Source: Solilutibacter silvestris (GTDB lineage: Bacteria > Pseudomonadota > Gammaproteobacteria > Xanthomonadales > Xanthomonadaceae). From it: a stretch of 64,000 nt of DNA. The notes beneath the pieces were generated by a model. The model was not told the origin of the DNA, did no database searches, and saw only the letters and a list, made by a program, of their open reading frames with translations. Positions within the stretch are counted from its first letter, which is position 1; each line of letters starts with the position of its first letter. This document shows, piece after piece, positions 10,350-19,024 of this stretch. Where the stretch lies: the NCBI RefSeq assembly GCF_002895945.1, contig NZ_NPZB01000001.1:1379501-1443500 (forward strand), written 5' to 3'. Both the position numbers and the translations under genes were made by a program.

Positions 10350-10859
10350 TCAGATCAGCGCGGTGGGCAACGCGCCTTCGAGACGGAGCAGGAATTCCTT
10401 GGTCGGCAGGCCGCCACCGAAACCGGTGAGCGATCCATCGCTGCCGATCACGCGATGGCAGGGCACGATGATCGGAATCGGGTTGCGGCCATTCGCCGCG
10501 CCGACCGCGCGCACCGCCGATGGCTGGCCGATGTGGCGGGCGAGATCGCCATAGCTCCACGTCGCGCCGAAGGGAATTTCGCGCAAGGCATTCCACACCG
10601 CCAACTGGAATGGCGTGCCGCGTGGTGCCAGTGGCAGATCGAACGTTTCACGCTTCCCGGCAAAATACTCGCCGAGCTGGCGCCGCGTTGCATCGATCAG
10701 CGGATGCGTCGCTTCGATCCACGCGTCATCCCGATGCACAGGATGGCGATTGCGCGGAAATTCGATTGCATGGATGCCTTCGTCGCTGGCGGCGACCAGC
10801 AAGCGGCCAACCGGACTGTCGATGTGCATCCAGTGGACGGGAAGTGTCTTCATCCTCAC
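10350..10859 (-). CDS. ogt: Methylated-DNA-protein cysteine methyltransferase
   Basis: Repairs O6-alkylguanine by moving the alkyl group to its own cysteine; a suicide enzyme. The protein has 169 residues. The active-site motif PCHRV is at 133-137 with Cys134, preceded by [11 protein letters not shown] and followed by the conserved [11 protein letters not shown]. There is no N-terminal AdaA-like domain, so this is the plain Ogt form. The start at 10859 overlaps the stop of the upstream phosphodiesterase gene by 4 bases (ATGA), which supports it over the ATG two codons later and suggests co-transcription. Confidence 0.94.
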   Translation of the reverse strand: MRMKTLPVHWMHIDSPVGRLLVAASDEGIHAIEFPRNRHPVHRDDAWIEATHPLIDATRRQLGEYFAGKRETFDLPLAPRGTPFQLAVWNALREIPFGATWSYGDLARHIGQPSAVRAVGAANGRNPIPIIVPCHRVIGSDGSLTGFGGGLPTKEFLLRLEGALPTALI

Positions 10860-12112
10860 TTTCCCCGTGATGTCAGCACGTCATTGAAGGTGCGTGGATC
10901 GCCATCATTGGGTCGCGGCGCGAGTCCGAGCAGGCGCATCAGCAACGGATAGACATCGACATTGTCGAACACCGGCAACTGCGCCCCGGCAACGAAGGCA
11001 GGACCATGGGCGACGAAGGTCGCGCGCATCGATGGCAGCGCGGGATCGTATCCGTGCGAGCCGCGATCGCCGCCTTCCAGGCGTTTCGCGACAGCCGATT
11101 TCGCCAGCATGTCCCAGCCTTCGTCCATCTGGCAGACGATCGGCGGGATGCGCGGGTTGCTGCCGTAATGCCAGCGCGGTGGCAGCGCTGCTTTCTTCCA
11201 GCATTCGAAATGATCGTGGCGGCCGAGCAGTTTGCGTTCGGCGATGGCTTCGAAGCCGGGATTGGGCGCGAATTCCGGCACCTGTCCCAGCGATACAGCT
11301 TCGGCTTCCTGTTTCGTCACCACGTCTTCGACGGCGACGACATGATCGCGGGGGACGTTGGCAAAGCCGTGATCCGACACCAGCACGATATTGACCGCGT
11401 CGAGTTGTCCGCGCGTGCGCAGGGCGTCGAACAAGCGACCGATCGCGGCATCGGTGTCGTGCAGCGCGGCGTTGGCCTCTGGCGAACCGGGCCCGTGCTC
11501 GTGTTCGGTCTCGTCCACTTCATCGAAATACAGGGTGATGAAGGCTGGGCGCGTCACTTCCGGTTCGCCCAGCCAAGCCGACACGATATCCACGCGCGCG
11601 TTGGTGGTCACGGACTTGTCGTACTTCTGCCAGCGCGTCGGGCGTACGCCGGCGATCGCGGCTTGGCTGCCGGGCCAGAACAAAGTGGCGGAATGCAGGC
11701 CGGCTTTCTCGACGCTCACCCATACCGGCTCACCGCCCCACCAGCGACCGTCGCCGACGGCGCTTTCATTCGAGAGCTTGAAACTGCCGAGCTGCGGATC
11801 GCGCATGGTGTTCTGCACGATGCCGTGATGATCGGGACGCAGGCCGGTGACAATGGTGTAGTGATTGGGGAACGTGAGCGATGGGAACGACGGTCGCATG
11901 CCGTCGCTGGCAAGCACGCCTTGGGCTGCGAGTCGCGACACGTTGGGCATCAGCGTCGGGGTGACGTCGCGCGCGCGCAGGCCATCGACCGAGATCAGCA
12001 ATACCGGAGGTCGCGGTGATGGCGGCGCCGTGGTGGTGGCGCAGCCGGCCAGCAACAGGATGGCCAACAACAGGAAACGCAAGGAATTCGACAGGCGGAC
12101 TTGCGAGTGCAT
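10856..12112 (-). CDS. Nucleotide pyrophosphatase/phosphodiesterase (NPP) lipoprotein
   Basis: Alkaline-phosphatase-superfamily enzyme of the NPP family, 418 residues, similar in plan to the Xanthomonas NPP. It is expected to hydrolyse nucleotide phosphodiesters or pyrophosphates outside the cytosol. A lipoprotein signal ends LLLAGC (Cys24). The metal and catalytic residues seen are Asp43 in ISVDGL, the nucleophile Thr80 in PSLTFPNHY, an Asp and His in [13 protein letters not shown], AspHis in VSDHGF, and His in GSHGYDP. It lies upstream of ogt with a 4-base overlap. A large GH-like gene starts divergently after 53 bases. The physiological substrate is unknown. Confidence 0.88.
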   Translation of the reverse strand: MHSQVRLSNSLRFLLLAILLLAGCATTTAPPSPRPPVLLISVDGLRARDVTPTLMPNVSRLAAQGVLASDGMRPSFPSLTFPNHYTIVTGLRPDHHGIVQNTMRDPQLGSFKLSNESAVGDGRWWGGEPVWVSVEKAGLHSATLFWPGSQAAIAGVRPTRWQKYDKSVTTNARVDIVSAWLGEPEVTRPAFITLYFDEVDETEHEHGPGSPEANAALHDTDAAIGRLFDALRTRGQLDAVNIVLVSDHGFANVPRDHVVAVEDVVTKQEAEAVSLGQVPEFAPNPGFEAIAERKLLGRHDHFECWKKAALPPRWHYGSNPRIPPIVCQMDEGWDMLAKSAVAKRLEGGDRGSHGYDPALPSMRATFVAHGPAFVAGAQLPVFDNVDVYPLLMRLLGLAPRPNDGDPRTFNDVLTSRGK

Positions 12113-12165
12113 GGCGGGAACCGGATTGTCCTAACATCACCATTCTCGCATCCCGGAGCAGGTCG

Positions 12166-15100
12166 ATGGTGTCGTTTTCGTTGATGGTGGCGCGGCCGAT
12201 CCGGCGGGGAATGCGACTGGCCCGTTTGCGCCCGATCGTGGCGGCGCTGGCGCTGGGCGTCGCCATGTTGCCGCCGTGTGCCAGTGCGCAGGACGAAAAG
12301 ATCGCGACCACGGTGGAACAATGGGATCGCTACGCGCTGGGCAACCATCGCTATGCGGTGGATGTGGCTGCATCTGCGCCGGCGGTGCAGGTCACCATCC
12401 CGTGGCGACTGCGCGATCGCGCCATCGGCGAGCACAAAATCATCGTCACCGATGCTGCAGGCAAGCCGGTCGCCAATGTCTTGCGTCGTCATGTCGATCA
12501 GTCGACGGCGACGCTGGTGTTCGAGCCGACGCAGGGTGCCGGTCGTTATTTCATCTATTTCCAACCGTACACGCAGACCGGCAGCCGCAATTATCCGAAG
12601 CTGGCCTATCAGCCATGGCAGGACACGGCCACGCCGACGTGGAGTGCGCGCATCGGCGCGACATCGCCGGCGAAACTGCAAGCATTGCCGCGGGCGAAAG
12701 TCGCCGGCTATGAAGCGGTCGATCCGTTCGACGCCTACACCGATATGGAACGCATCGCCACGCCTGCGGAAATCGCCCGTGTGTTGCATGGTGCGCAACA
12801 GGCGGCGTTCCTCCTGTTCGGCGAGGATCGCGCCCATCCGGTGCGGATGTTCGACCAGTTGCCGCAACGCTGGGCGGCGCGCGGTCCGGGCAAGCCCTTG
12901 CATCTCGGCGCCGATCGCGGTGAATTCCTGAGTTTCCAGCTCGGACTGTGGACGCCGAACCGTGCCTTGAACGATGTCCGCATCGAACTGGCGTCGTTGC
13001 AGGGTGCGAATGGCGCGCGGATCGACACCTCGAAACTGCATCGTTTCGCGCTGGGCGGCACCGACTATCAAGGGCAGCCGTTCTCGCAGCGTCATGACGT
13101 GGCGCAGGGCAGGATCGATCCATTGTGGCTCGGCCTCGACATTCCCGCTGATGCCAAACCCGGTCGTTATCGTGGCACGGCGATCGTGAGCACGGCTGCC
13201 GGCAGTGCGCGCTTGCCGATCGAGATCGACGTCGGTGTGGCGAAGATCGCGGCGCATGGCGACGATCAGCCGCAGAATCTGACGCGCCTGCACTGGCTCG
13301 ATTCGACGCTGTATCAGGATGACAGCGTGGTCGCGCCGTACACGCCGGTGCAGGTGCAGGGCGATGTGTTGTCGATCCTCGGGCGCCATGTGCGTATCGG
13401 CGCCGATGGCCTGCCCGCCGCGATCGACAGCGAGTTCACGCCGCGGATGACGTCGATCGGCAACACGCCGCGTGCCTTGCTCGCCGCGCCGATGCAGCTG
13501 GTGGTGGAGGGCGGCGGCAAGGCGGATGTCGCGACCGTCACGGCATCTCCAAAATTCGAGACACTGGGACCGGCGCGGGTGCGCTGGAACGCGGCATCGC
13601 AGGTCGGGCCGTTGCAGCAGGATGTGCAGGGTGAATTGGAGGCCGATGGTTCCTTGCACTACCGCATCGCATTGAAGGCGACGCAGGCGACCACGTTGCG
13701 CGACATCCGTCTGGAAATTCCCTTCGCCGCCGATGGCGCGCGCTACATGGTCGGCCTCGGTCGTCCCGGCGACGAAACCACCGATCGCTTCGACTGGAAG
13801 TGGGATGTGCAGAAGAACCAGGACGGCGCCTGGATCGGCGACGTCAACGCCGGGCTCGAATTCCGCCTGCGCGACGATCGTTACGAGCGTCCGCTCAACA
13901 CCAATTTCTACCACGACAAACCGCTGAAGATGCCGCTGTCATGGGACAACGGCGGCAAGGGCGGCATCTGCATGGCGCGCACCGGCGATCGTTACGACGT
14001 GATCGCGTTCAGCGGCCCGCGCACGATGCAGGCCGGCGAAACCTTGCATTACGACATCGAATTGCGGATCACGCCTTTCAAGACCATCAACCCGCAACGG
14101 CATTTCTCGCAGCGCTTCTTCCACAAATACGCGCCGCTGGATGAAATCACCGGCGCCGGCGCCACCGTGGTCAACATCCACCACGCCACGCCGATCAATC
14201 CGTGGATCAACTATCCCTTCCTCGAACCGGCGAAGATGAAGGCTTACATCGATGCCGCCCATGCGCGCGGCATGAAGGTGAAGATCTACAACACCATCCG
14301 CGAACTGTCCGACCACGCACCGGAAGTGCCGGTGCTGGAAAGCCTCGGTTCCGAGATCATCAGTCCCGGCAAGGGCGGTGGCTGGTCGTGGCTGCAGGAA
14401 CACTTCGATGGCGATTACATTCCGGCGTGGCATGTGCCGGAAATCCGCGACGCCGCGATCATCAATTCCGGTGCCAGTCGCTGGAACAATTACTACATCG
14501 AAGGGATGGACTGGCTGGCACGCAATGTCGGCATCGATGGTCTCTATCTCGACGACGTCGCCTTCGACCGGGTGACGATGAAGCGCGTGCGCAAGGCGTT
14601 GGCGGCGCATCGCCCCGATCCGCTGATCGACCTGCATTCCGCCAACCAGTACAACGATCGCGATGGCTGGAATTCCAGCGCGTTGCTGTACATGGAGCAG
14701 ATGCCATATCTCGATCGCCTGTGGTTCGGCGAATACTTCGATTACCAGAAGACGTCGCCGGCGTACTGGCTCACCGAAATTTCCGGCATTCCGTACGGGC
14801 TGATGGGCGAGATGCTGCAGGATGGCGGTAATCCGTGGCGCGGCATGGTGTTCGGCATGACCAACCGCATGCCGTGGACCGGCGGCGATCCGCGCAGGCT
14901 GTGGAAAGCGTGGGATGCCTTCGGCATCGACCAGGCCGAGATGATCGGCTGGTGGGCGCCGGACGCGCCGGTGAAGACTGGCCGCAAGGATGTGTTGGCG
15001 ACGGTGTATCAGCGCCAGGGCAGGGCGATGATCGCGATCGCGTCGTGGGCACCGCAGGCAACGTCGGTGCCGTTGCAGATCGACTGGAAAGCGCTGGGGA

Positions 15101-15225
15101 TCGATCCGGCGAAAGCGACGATCACCGCAGCGGCGATCGCAGGCTTCCAGCCGGCGCGCACCTTCAAGCGCGACGAAGCGATTCCGCTGGAACCGGGCAA
15201 GGGCTGGTTGCTGGTCGTGCAGTGA
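12166..15225 (+). CDS. Secreted GH123-like / DUF6067-type putative glycoside hydrolase
   Basis: Large exported protein of 1019 residues. The start at 12166 has GGAG 7 bases upstream. A signal peptide follows (VAALALGVAMLPPCASAQ). The N-terminal half is beta-rich. The C-terminal half looks like a TIM barrel: TVVNIHHATPINPWINYP, ARGMKVKIYNT, GIDGLYLDDVAFDR with an acidic pair where barrel hydrolases keep catalytic residues, then DLHSANQYND and WFGEYFDY. This arrangement resembles the GH123-like DUF6067 proteins, which I recognise mainly by these blocks; the substrate is unknown. It stands alone, divergent from the NPP lipoprotein, with no sugar transporter nearby. Family assignment is moderate. 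Confidence 0.7.
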   Translation: MVSFSLMVARPIRRGMRLARLRPIVAALALGVAMLPPCASAQDEKIATTVEQWDRYALGNHRYAVDVAASAPAVQVTIPWRLRDRAIGEHKIIVTDAAGKPVANVLRRHVDQSTATLVFEPTQGAGRYFIYFQPYTQTGSRNYPKLAYQPWQDTATPTWSARIGATSPAKLQALPRAKVAGYEAVDPFDAYTDMERIATPAEIARVLHGAQQAAFLLFGEDRAHPVRMFDQLPQRWAARGPGKPLHLGADRGEFLSFQLGLWTPNRALNDVRIELASLQGANGARIDTSKLHRFALGGTDYQGQPFSQRHDVAQGRIDPLWLGLDIPADAKPGRYRGTAIVSTAAGSARLPIEIDVGVAKIAAHGDDQPQNLTRLHWLDSTLYQDDSVVAPYTPVQVQGDVLSILGRHVRIGADGLPAAIDSEFTPRMTSIGNTPRALLAAPMQLVVEGGGKADVATVTASPKFETLGPARVRWNAASQVGPLQQDVQGELEADGSLHYRIALKATQATTLRDIRLEIPFAADGARYMVGLGRPGDETTDRFDWKWDVQKNQDGAWIGDVNAGLEFRLRDDRYERPLNTNFYHDKPLKMPLSWDNGGKGGICMARTGDRYDVIAFSGPRTMQAGETLHYDIELRITPFKTINPQRHFSQRFFHKYAPLDEITGAGATVVNIHHATPINPWINYPFLEPAKMKAYIDAAHARGMKVKIYNTIRELSDHAPEVPVLESLGSEIISPGKGGGWSWLQEHFDGDYIPAWHVPEIRDAAIINSGASRWNNYYIEGMDWLARNVGIDGLYLDDVAFDRVTMKRVRKALAAHRPDPLIDLHSANQYNDRDGWNSSALLYMEQMPYLDRLWFGEYFDYQKTSPAYWLTEISGIPYGLMGEMLQDGGNPWRGMVFGMTNRMPWTGGDPRRLWKAWDAFGIDQAEMIGWWAPDAPVKTGRKDVLATVYQRQGRAMIAIASWAPQATSVPLQIDWKALGIDPAKATITAAAIAGFQPARTFKRDEAIPLEPGKGWLLVVQ

Positions 15226-15274
15226 CGGTTGCAGCGTCCGCTTCCGCACACGCGGAAGCGGATACCAGCCGCGA

Positions 15275-16021
15275 TTATTTCGCGGGCTTGCTGAACTTGT
15301 AGACGAATTGATCGGTGTTGCCGCGGATCGCCTTGTCGAACACCTTCAGCGTGTGGTTGTCGGCGGGGTTGCGCAGCACCTTGCTTTCGCCGGCGAACTT
15401 GAAGCCCGCAGCTTCGACCTGCTGCTTGACGATGGCCGGGTCGATCCGATGCAGGGTGTCGGTATCGCGCAGGCCGGAGCCGTCGGCGGCCACATGATCG
15501 ACGATCACGAAGACGCCACCGGGCTTGAGCGCGGCAAACACCTGCGCGTTGAACTTCGCCAGATCCACCGGGCCCATGAACTTGTCGGGATAGTCGTGGT
15601 AGTTCTGCGACGTGAACACCACGTCCACCGGCGCGGGCACGGTCAATGCGGCCGCCGCCTGCTTCAGGATTTCGACGTTGGGATTGGCGGCGGCCACGGC
15701 CTGCAGCTTGTCGGTGCTCTCGTCGTATTCGGTCGGCCACACGGCATAGACGTGGCCCTTCGCCCCGACCGTCTTGCTGAAGATGCGCGTGAAGTAACCA
15801 CCGCCGGGGATCAGTTCCAGCACGTTGTCGCCGGGCTTGACCCCGGTGAACGCGACGATCTCGCCGCCGTGGCGACGCGCATCGACCTTGGCATCCTCGA
15901 CGCGGGCGGGATCGGCGACGGCTGCCTTCACGTAGGCGGGGATGCCGCGATCGGCAGCGCTGCCGGTCATCAGCATGGTGGCGAGCGCAAGGCCGGACAG
16001 CAGGGGAAGCGTCTTGTTCAT
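15275..16021 (-). CDS. Exported class I methyltransferase-like protein (COG4798 type)
   Basis: 248 residues. An N-terminal signal peptide (LPLLSGLALATMLMTGSA) precedes a Rossmann-like methyltransferase fold. The SAM-binding region is DNVLELIPGGGYFTRIF, then VYAVWP, and VDVVFTSQNYHDY in the motif IV area. The combination of a methyltransferase fold with an export signal is known for the COG4798 group of predicted methyltransferases, but no function is established. The ATG at 16021 is the first before the signal peptide; the frame further upstream has no similarity and approaches hutU. It is convergent with the GH-like gene and divergent from hutU. Confidence 0.8.
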   Translation of the reverse strand: MNKTLPLLSGLALATMLMTGSAADRGIPAYVKAAVADPARVEDAKVDARRHGGEIVAFTGVKPGDNVLELIPGGGYFTRIFSKTVGAKGHVYAVWPTEYDESTDKLQAVAAANPNVEILKQAAAALTVPAPVDVVFTSQNYHDYPDKFMGPVDLAKFNAQVFAALKPGGVFVIVDHVAADGSGLRDTDTLHRIDPAIVKQQVEAAGFKFAGESKVLRNPADNHTLKVFDKAIRGNTDQFVYKFSKPAK

Positions 16022-16163
16022 GGCGGGACTCGGGGACGGGGCTCTGACCATAGTCCGGTCGTTGCCCGCGCTCCACTGCCATCGGTCATGCCTGCGACCG
16101 GGCGGCAGCACTGGGTGATAATCGCGGAATTCCCACAGCACGCATCCCGTCTGGAGTCCCGCG

Positions 16164-17861
16164 ATGGCCGATTCGACACACCCGGCACGCCCCGTTTCGT
16201 CCCGCCACGATCCTTCGCGCAATATCCGCGCACCGCGCGGCAACACGCTGAACTGCCGCTCGTGGCTGACCGAAGCACCGTACCGCATGTTGCAGAACAA
16301 TCTCGATGCGGAAGTGGCCGAGCGCCCGCAGGATCTGGTGGTCTACGGCGGCATCGGTCGTGCCGCGCGCGACTGGGACAGCTACGACAAGATCCTCGAA
16401 ACGCTGAAGACGCTCGGCGATGACGAGACATTGCTGGTGCAATCGGGCAAGCCGGTCGGCGTGTTCCCCAGCCATCCCGATGCGCCGCGCGTGCTGATCG
16501 CCAATTCCAATCTGGTGCCGCACTGGGCGACGTGGGAACACTTCAACGAACTCGATCGCAAGGGCCTGATGATGTACGGCCAGATGACCGCGGGTTCGTG
16601 GATCTACATCGGTTCGCAGGGCATCGTCCAGGGGACCTACGAAACCTTCGTCGAGCTGGGGCGCCAGCACTACGGTGGCTCGCTGAAAGGCAAGTGGCTG
16701 CTCACCGCCGGGCTCGGTGGAATGGGCGGCGCGCAGCCGCTGGCGGCGTCGCTGGCGGGCATGTGCAGCCTGAACATCGAGTGTCGCCAGAGCAGCATCG
16801 ATTTCCGCCTGAAGACGCGCTATGTCGACGAGCAGGCCAGCGATCTCGATGACGCACTCGCACGCATCGAAAAATACACGATGGCTGGCGAAGCAAAATC
16901 GATCGCATTGCTGGGCAATGCTGCCGAAATCCTGCCGGAACTGGTGAAGCGCGGCGTGCGTCCGGATGCCGTGACCGACCAGACCTCCGCGCACGATCCG
17001 GTGCATGGCTATCTGCCGATCGGCTGGACAGTGGAACAATGGGAAGCCGAACAGAAAGCCAATCCCGACAAGGTACGCGATGCCGCCAAGCAGTCGATGC
17101 GCACGCATGTCGAAGCGATGCTGGCCTTCCATGCGCAAGGGATACCAACGGTCGATTACGGCAACAACATCCGCCAGATGGCCTTCGACGTCGGTTGCAC
17201 GAATGCCTTCGATTTCCCCGGTTTCGTCCCGGCCTACGTGCGTCCGCTGTTCTGCCGCGGCGTCGGTCCGTTCCGCTGGGTCGCGCTGAGCGGCGATCCG
17301 GAGGACATCTACAAGACCGATGCCAAGGTCAAGGAATTGATTCCCGACGATCCCCACCTGCATCGCTGGCTCGACATGGCGCGCGAACGCATCAGCTTCC
17401 AGGGCCTGCCGGCACGCATCTGCTGGGTCGGTCTGGGCCTGCGCCACAAGCTCGGTCTCGCCTTCAACGAAATGGTGCGCAATGGCGAACTGAAGGCACC
17501 GGTGGTGATCGGCCGCGATCATCTCGATTCCGGCAGCGTCGCCTCGCCCAATCGCGAAACCGAGTCGATGCGCGATGGCAGCGATGCCGTCAGCGACTGG
17601 CCGTTGCTCAACGCGATGTTGAACGTCGCCGGCGGCGCGACCTGGGTGTCGCTGCATCACGGTGGTGGTGTCGGCATGGGCTATTCGCAGCACAGTGGCG
17701 TGGTGATTGTGTGCGACGGCAGCGAAGCCGCCGACAAGCGCATCGCCCGCGTGTTGTGGAACGATCCCGGTACCGGCGTGATGCGCCATGCCGATGCCGG
17801 TTACGAGATCGCCATCGAGTGCGCGAAAGAGCAGGGGCTGAAGTTGCCGATGGTAGGTTGA
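16164..17861 (+). CDS. hutU: Urocanate hydratase
   Basis: Adds water to urocanate to give imidazolonepropionate, using bound NAD+. The protein is 565 residues, close to the usual 555-560. The urocanase signature [10 protein letters not shown] is present with the catalytic Cys at about residue 420. The NAD-binding stretch [10 protein letters not shown] (about 183-192) and [14 protein letters not shown] are also seen. It supplies the substrate of HutI, encoded 16 kb to the left, so the hut genes are scattered. It is followed after 6 bases by an ATP-grasp gene, probably co-transcribed. The 142-base gap upstream must hold its promoter; nothing clear was read there. Confidence 0.96.
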   Translation: MADSTHPARPVSSRHDPSRNIRAPRGNTLNCRSWLTEAPYRMLQNNLDAEVAERPQDLVVYGGIGRAARDWDSYDKILETLKTLGDDETLLVQSGKPVGVFPSHPDAPRVLIANSNLVPHWATWEHFNELDRKGLMMYGQMTAGSWIYIGSQGIVQGTYETFVELGRQHYGGSLKGKWLLTAGLGGMGGAQPLAASLAGMCSLNIECRQSSIDFRLKTRYVDEQASDLDDALARIEKYTMAGEAKSIALLGNAAEILPELVKRGVRPDAVTDQTSAHDPVHGYLPIGWTVEQWEAEQKANPDKVRDAAKQSMRTHVEAMLAFHAQGIPTVDYGNNIRQMAFDVGCTNAFDFPGFVPAYVRPLFCRGVGPFRWVALSGDPEDIYKTDAKVKELIPDDPHLHRWLDMARERISFQGLPARICWVGLGLRHKLGLAFNEMVRNGELKAPVVIGRDHLDSGSVASPNRETESMRDGSDAVSDWPLLNAMLNVAGGATWVSLHHGGGVGMGYSQHSGVVIVCDGSEAADKRIARVLWNDPGTGVMRHADAGYEIAIECAKEQGLKLPMVG

Positions 17862-17867
17862 TTCGCG

Positions 17868-18791
17868 ATGCCTTCGACCATGACCCGCATCGCCGTCCTC
17901 GTCCCTGATCCGGCAGAAACCGCATACCCCGAGTTGTGGCCGAAAGTGCTGGCACGCCTGCAGCGCGCGCTGGACGACGTCGGCATCGAGATGGTGCCGA
18001 CACCATGGACGGCGCATGTGGACGATGCCACGAAATTGCACGAATACGCGCGTGTCCTGCCGTTGCTGGCCTGGGGCTACCATCACGATCATTCGCGCTG
18101 GTTGCGCGCTTGCGACACCTGGCTGCGCGGTGGCGTGGCGATGGCGAATCCCGCGCGCGTGCTGGCGTGGAATTCCGACAAGCGCTACCTGCTGGAACTG
18201 GCGGCGCGCGGCATCGCGATCGCGCCGACGATATGCAGCGATGACATCACCCGGGACGTGATCGAACATGCGTTCGCCGAAACCGGCGCCGACGAATTGA
18301 TCGTCAAGCCGGCGGTGTCCGGCGGCGCATGGAAAACGCAGCGACTGAAACGTGGTGATGCCGTCGAGCCATCGTCCGGGATGACGATGCTGATCCAGCC
18401 CTATCTGCCGACCATCGAGAGCGAAGGCGAAACGTCATTGCTGTATTTCGGGGGGCGATTGAGTCATGCCGTCAACAAGCGCCCGCCCATCGGCGAGTTC
18501 CGCGTGCAGGAACAGTTCGGCGGTTTGTATCGCGTATTGCCCGAACCGCCGGCCGGTGCGCTGGCGTTGGCTGAACAGGTGTTGGCCGCGATCAACGAAC
18601 CGTTGTTGTACGCTCGCATCGACATGGTTCCCGACGCTGACGGGCAATGGTTGTTGATGGAGGCGGAGCTGATCGAACCGGATTTTTACCTGGGCGTGGA
18701 TCCGGCGCAGGGCGATGGGTTCGCGCAGGCGTTGTGCAGGGACATTCGAAAGGCCAAAAAGGGAGAATCACCGATGTGCCATGGACGTTGA
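17868..18791 (+). CDS. ATP-grasp protein of unknown function (RimK/DcsG-like)
   Basis: 307 residues. The layout matches ATP-grasp ligases: an N-terminal pre-ATP-grasp part, then ANPARVLAWNSDKRYLLEL, a Lys-containing strand DELIVKPAVSGGAWKT, and the magnesium-binding end LYARIDMVPD with LMEAELIEPDFYL. The N-WN-DK-YL pattern is like the group that contains the cycloserine ligase DcsG, but this does not give a substrate. It follows hutU by 6 bases, and its last codons overlap the next small gene by 11 bases. A link to histidine breakdown is possible only by position. It could also be an orphan amide or ester ligase. Confidence 0.75.
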   Translation: MPSTMTRIAVLVPDPAETAYPELWPKVLARLQRALDDVGIEMVPTPWTAHVDDATKLHEYARVLPLLAWGYHHDHSRWLRACDTWLRGGVAMANPARVLAWNSDKRYLLELAARGIAIAPTICSDDITRDVIEHAFAETGADELIVKPAVSGGAWKTQRLKRGDAVEPSSGMTMLIQPYLPTIESEGETSLLYFGGRLSHAVNKRPPIGEFRVQEQFGGLYRVLPEPPAGALALAEQVLAAINEPLLYARIDMVPDADGQWLLMEAELIEPDFYLGVDPAQGDGFAQALCRDIRKAKKGESPMCHGR

Positions 18792-18999
18792 AGCACTCAT
18801 CAGCGCCGCGCTGCGCGAAGCCGGCTATGGCCCCGACGCCATCGGCTCGGTGTTGCCGAGAATCCTGCGCATCCTGCAGGCCGAGGACGTGCGCATCGAA
18901 GTAGGCCGCAAGCTGACCCGCAAGGAACGCGAATACGTGCGCGTACAACTCGAGATTGGCCTCGACGTGCCAGAGATCGTGGCCGGCCTCAAGGCTTGA
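18781..18999 (+). CDS. Small hypothetical protein, 72 residues
   Basis: It starts at the ATG at 18781, inside the end of the ATP-grasp gene (11-base overlap in another frame). The protein is charged and likely all-helical: an N-terminal helix MDVEALISAALREAGYG, then DVRIEVGRKLTRKEREYVRVQL and a final DVPEIVAGLKA. There is no signal peptide or membrane segment. I do not recognise the family. The overlap suggests translational coupling with the ATP-grasp protein. It ends 25 bases before the stop of the convergent SDR gene. Confidence 0.65.
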   Translation: MDVEALISAALREAGYGPDAIGSVLPRILRILQAEDVRIEVGRKLTRKEREYVRVQLEIGLDVPEIVAGLKA

Positions 19000-19024
19000 A
19001 CGACTGCCGACGGTTCGAAGCGCT

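Noticed and set aside
11995-13914. 639-residue minus-strand frame opposite the GH123-like gene
   Set aside because: Antisense shadow of a gene with signal peptide and ribosome binding site.
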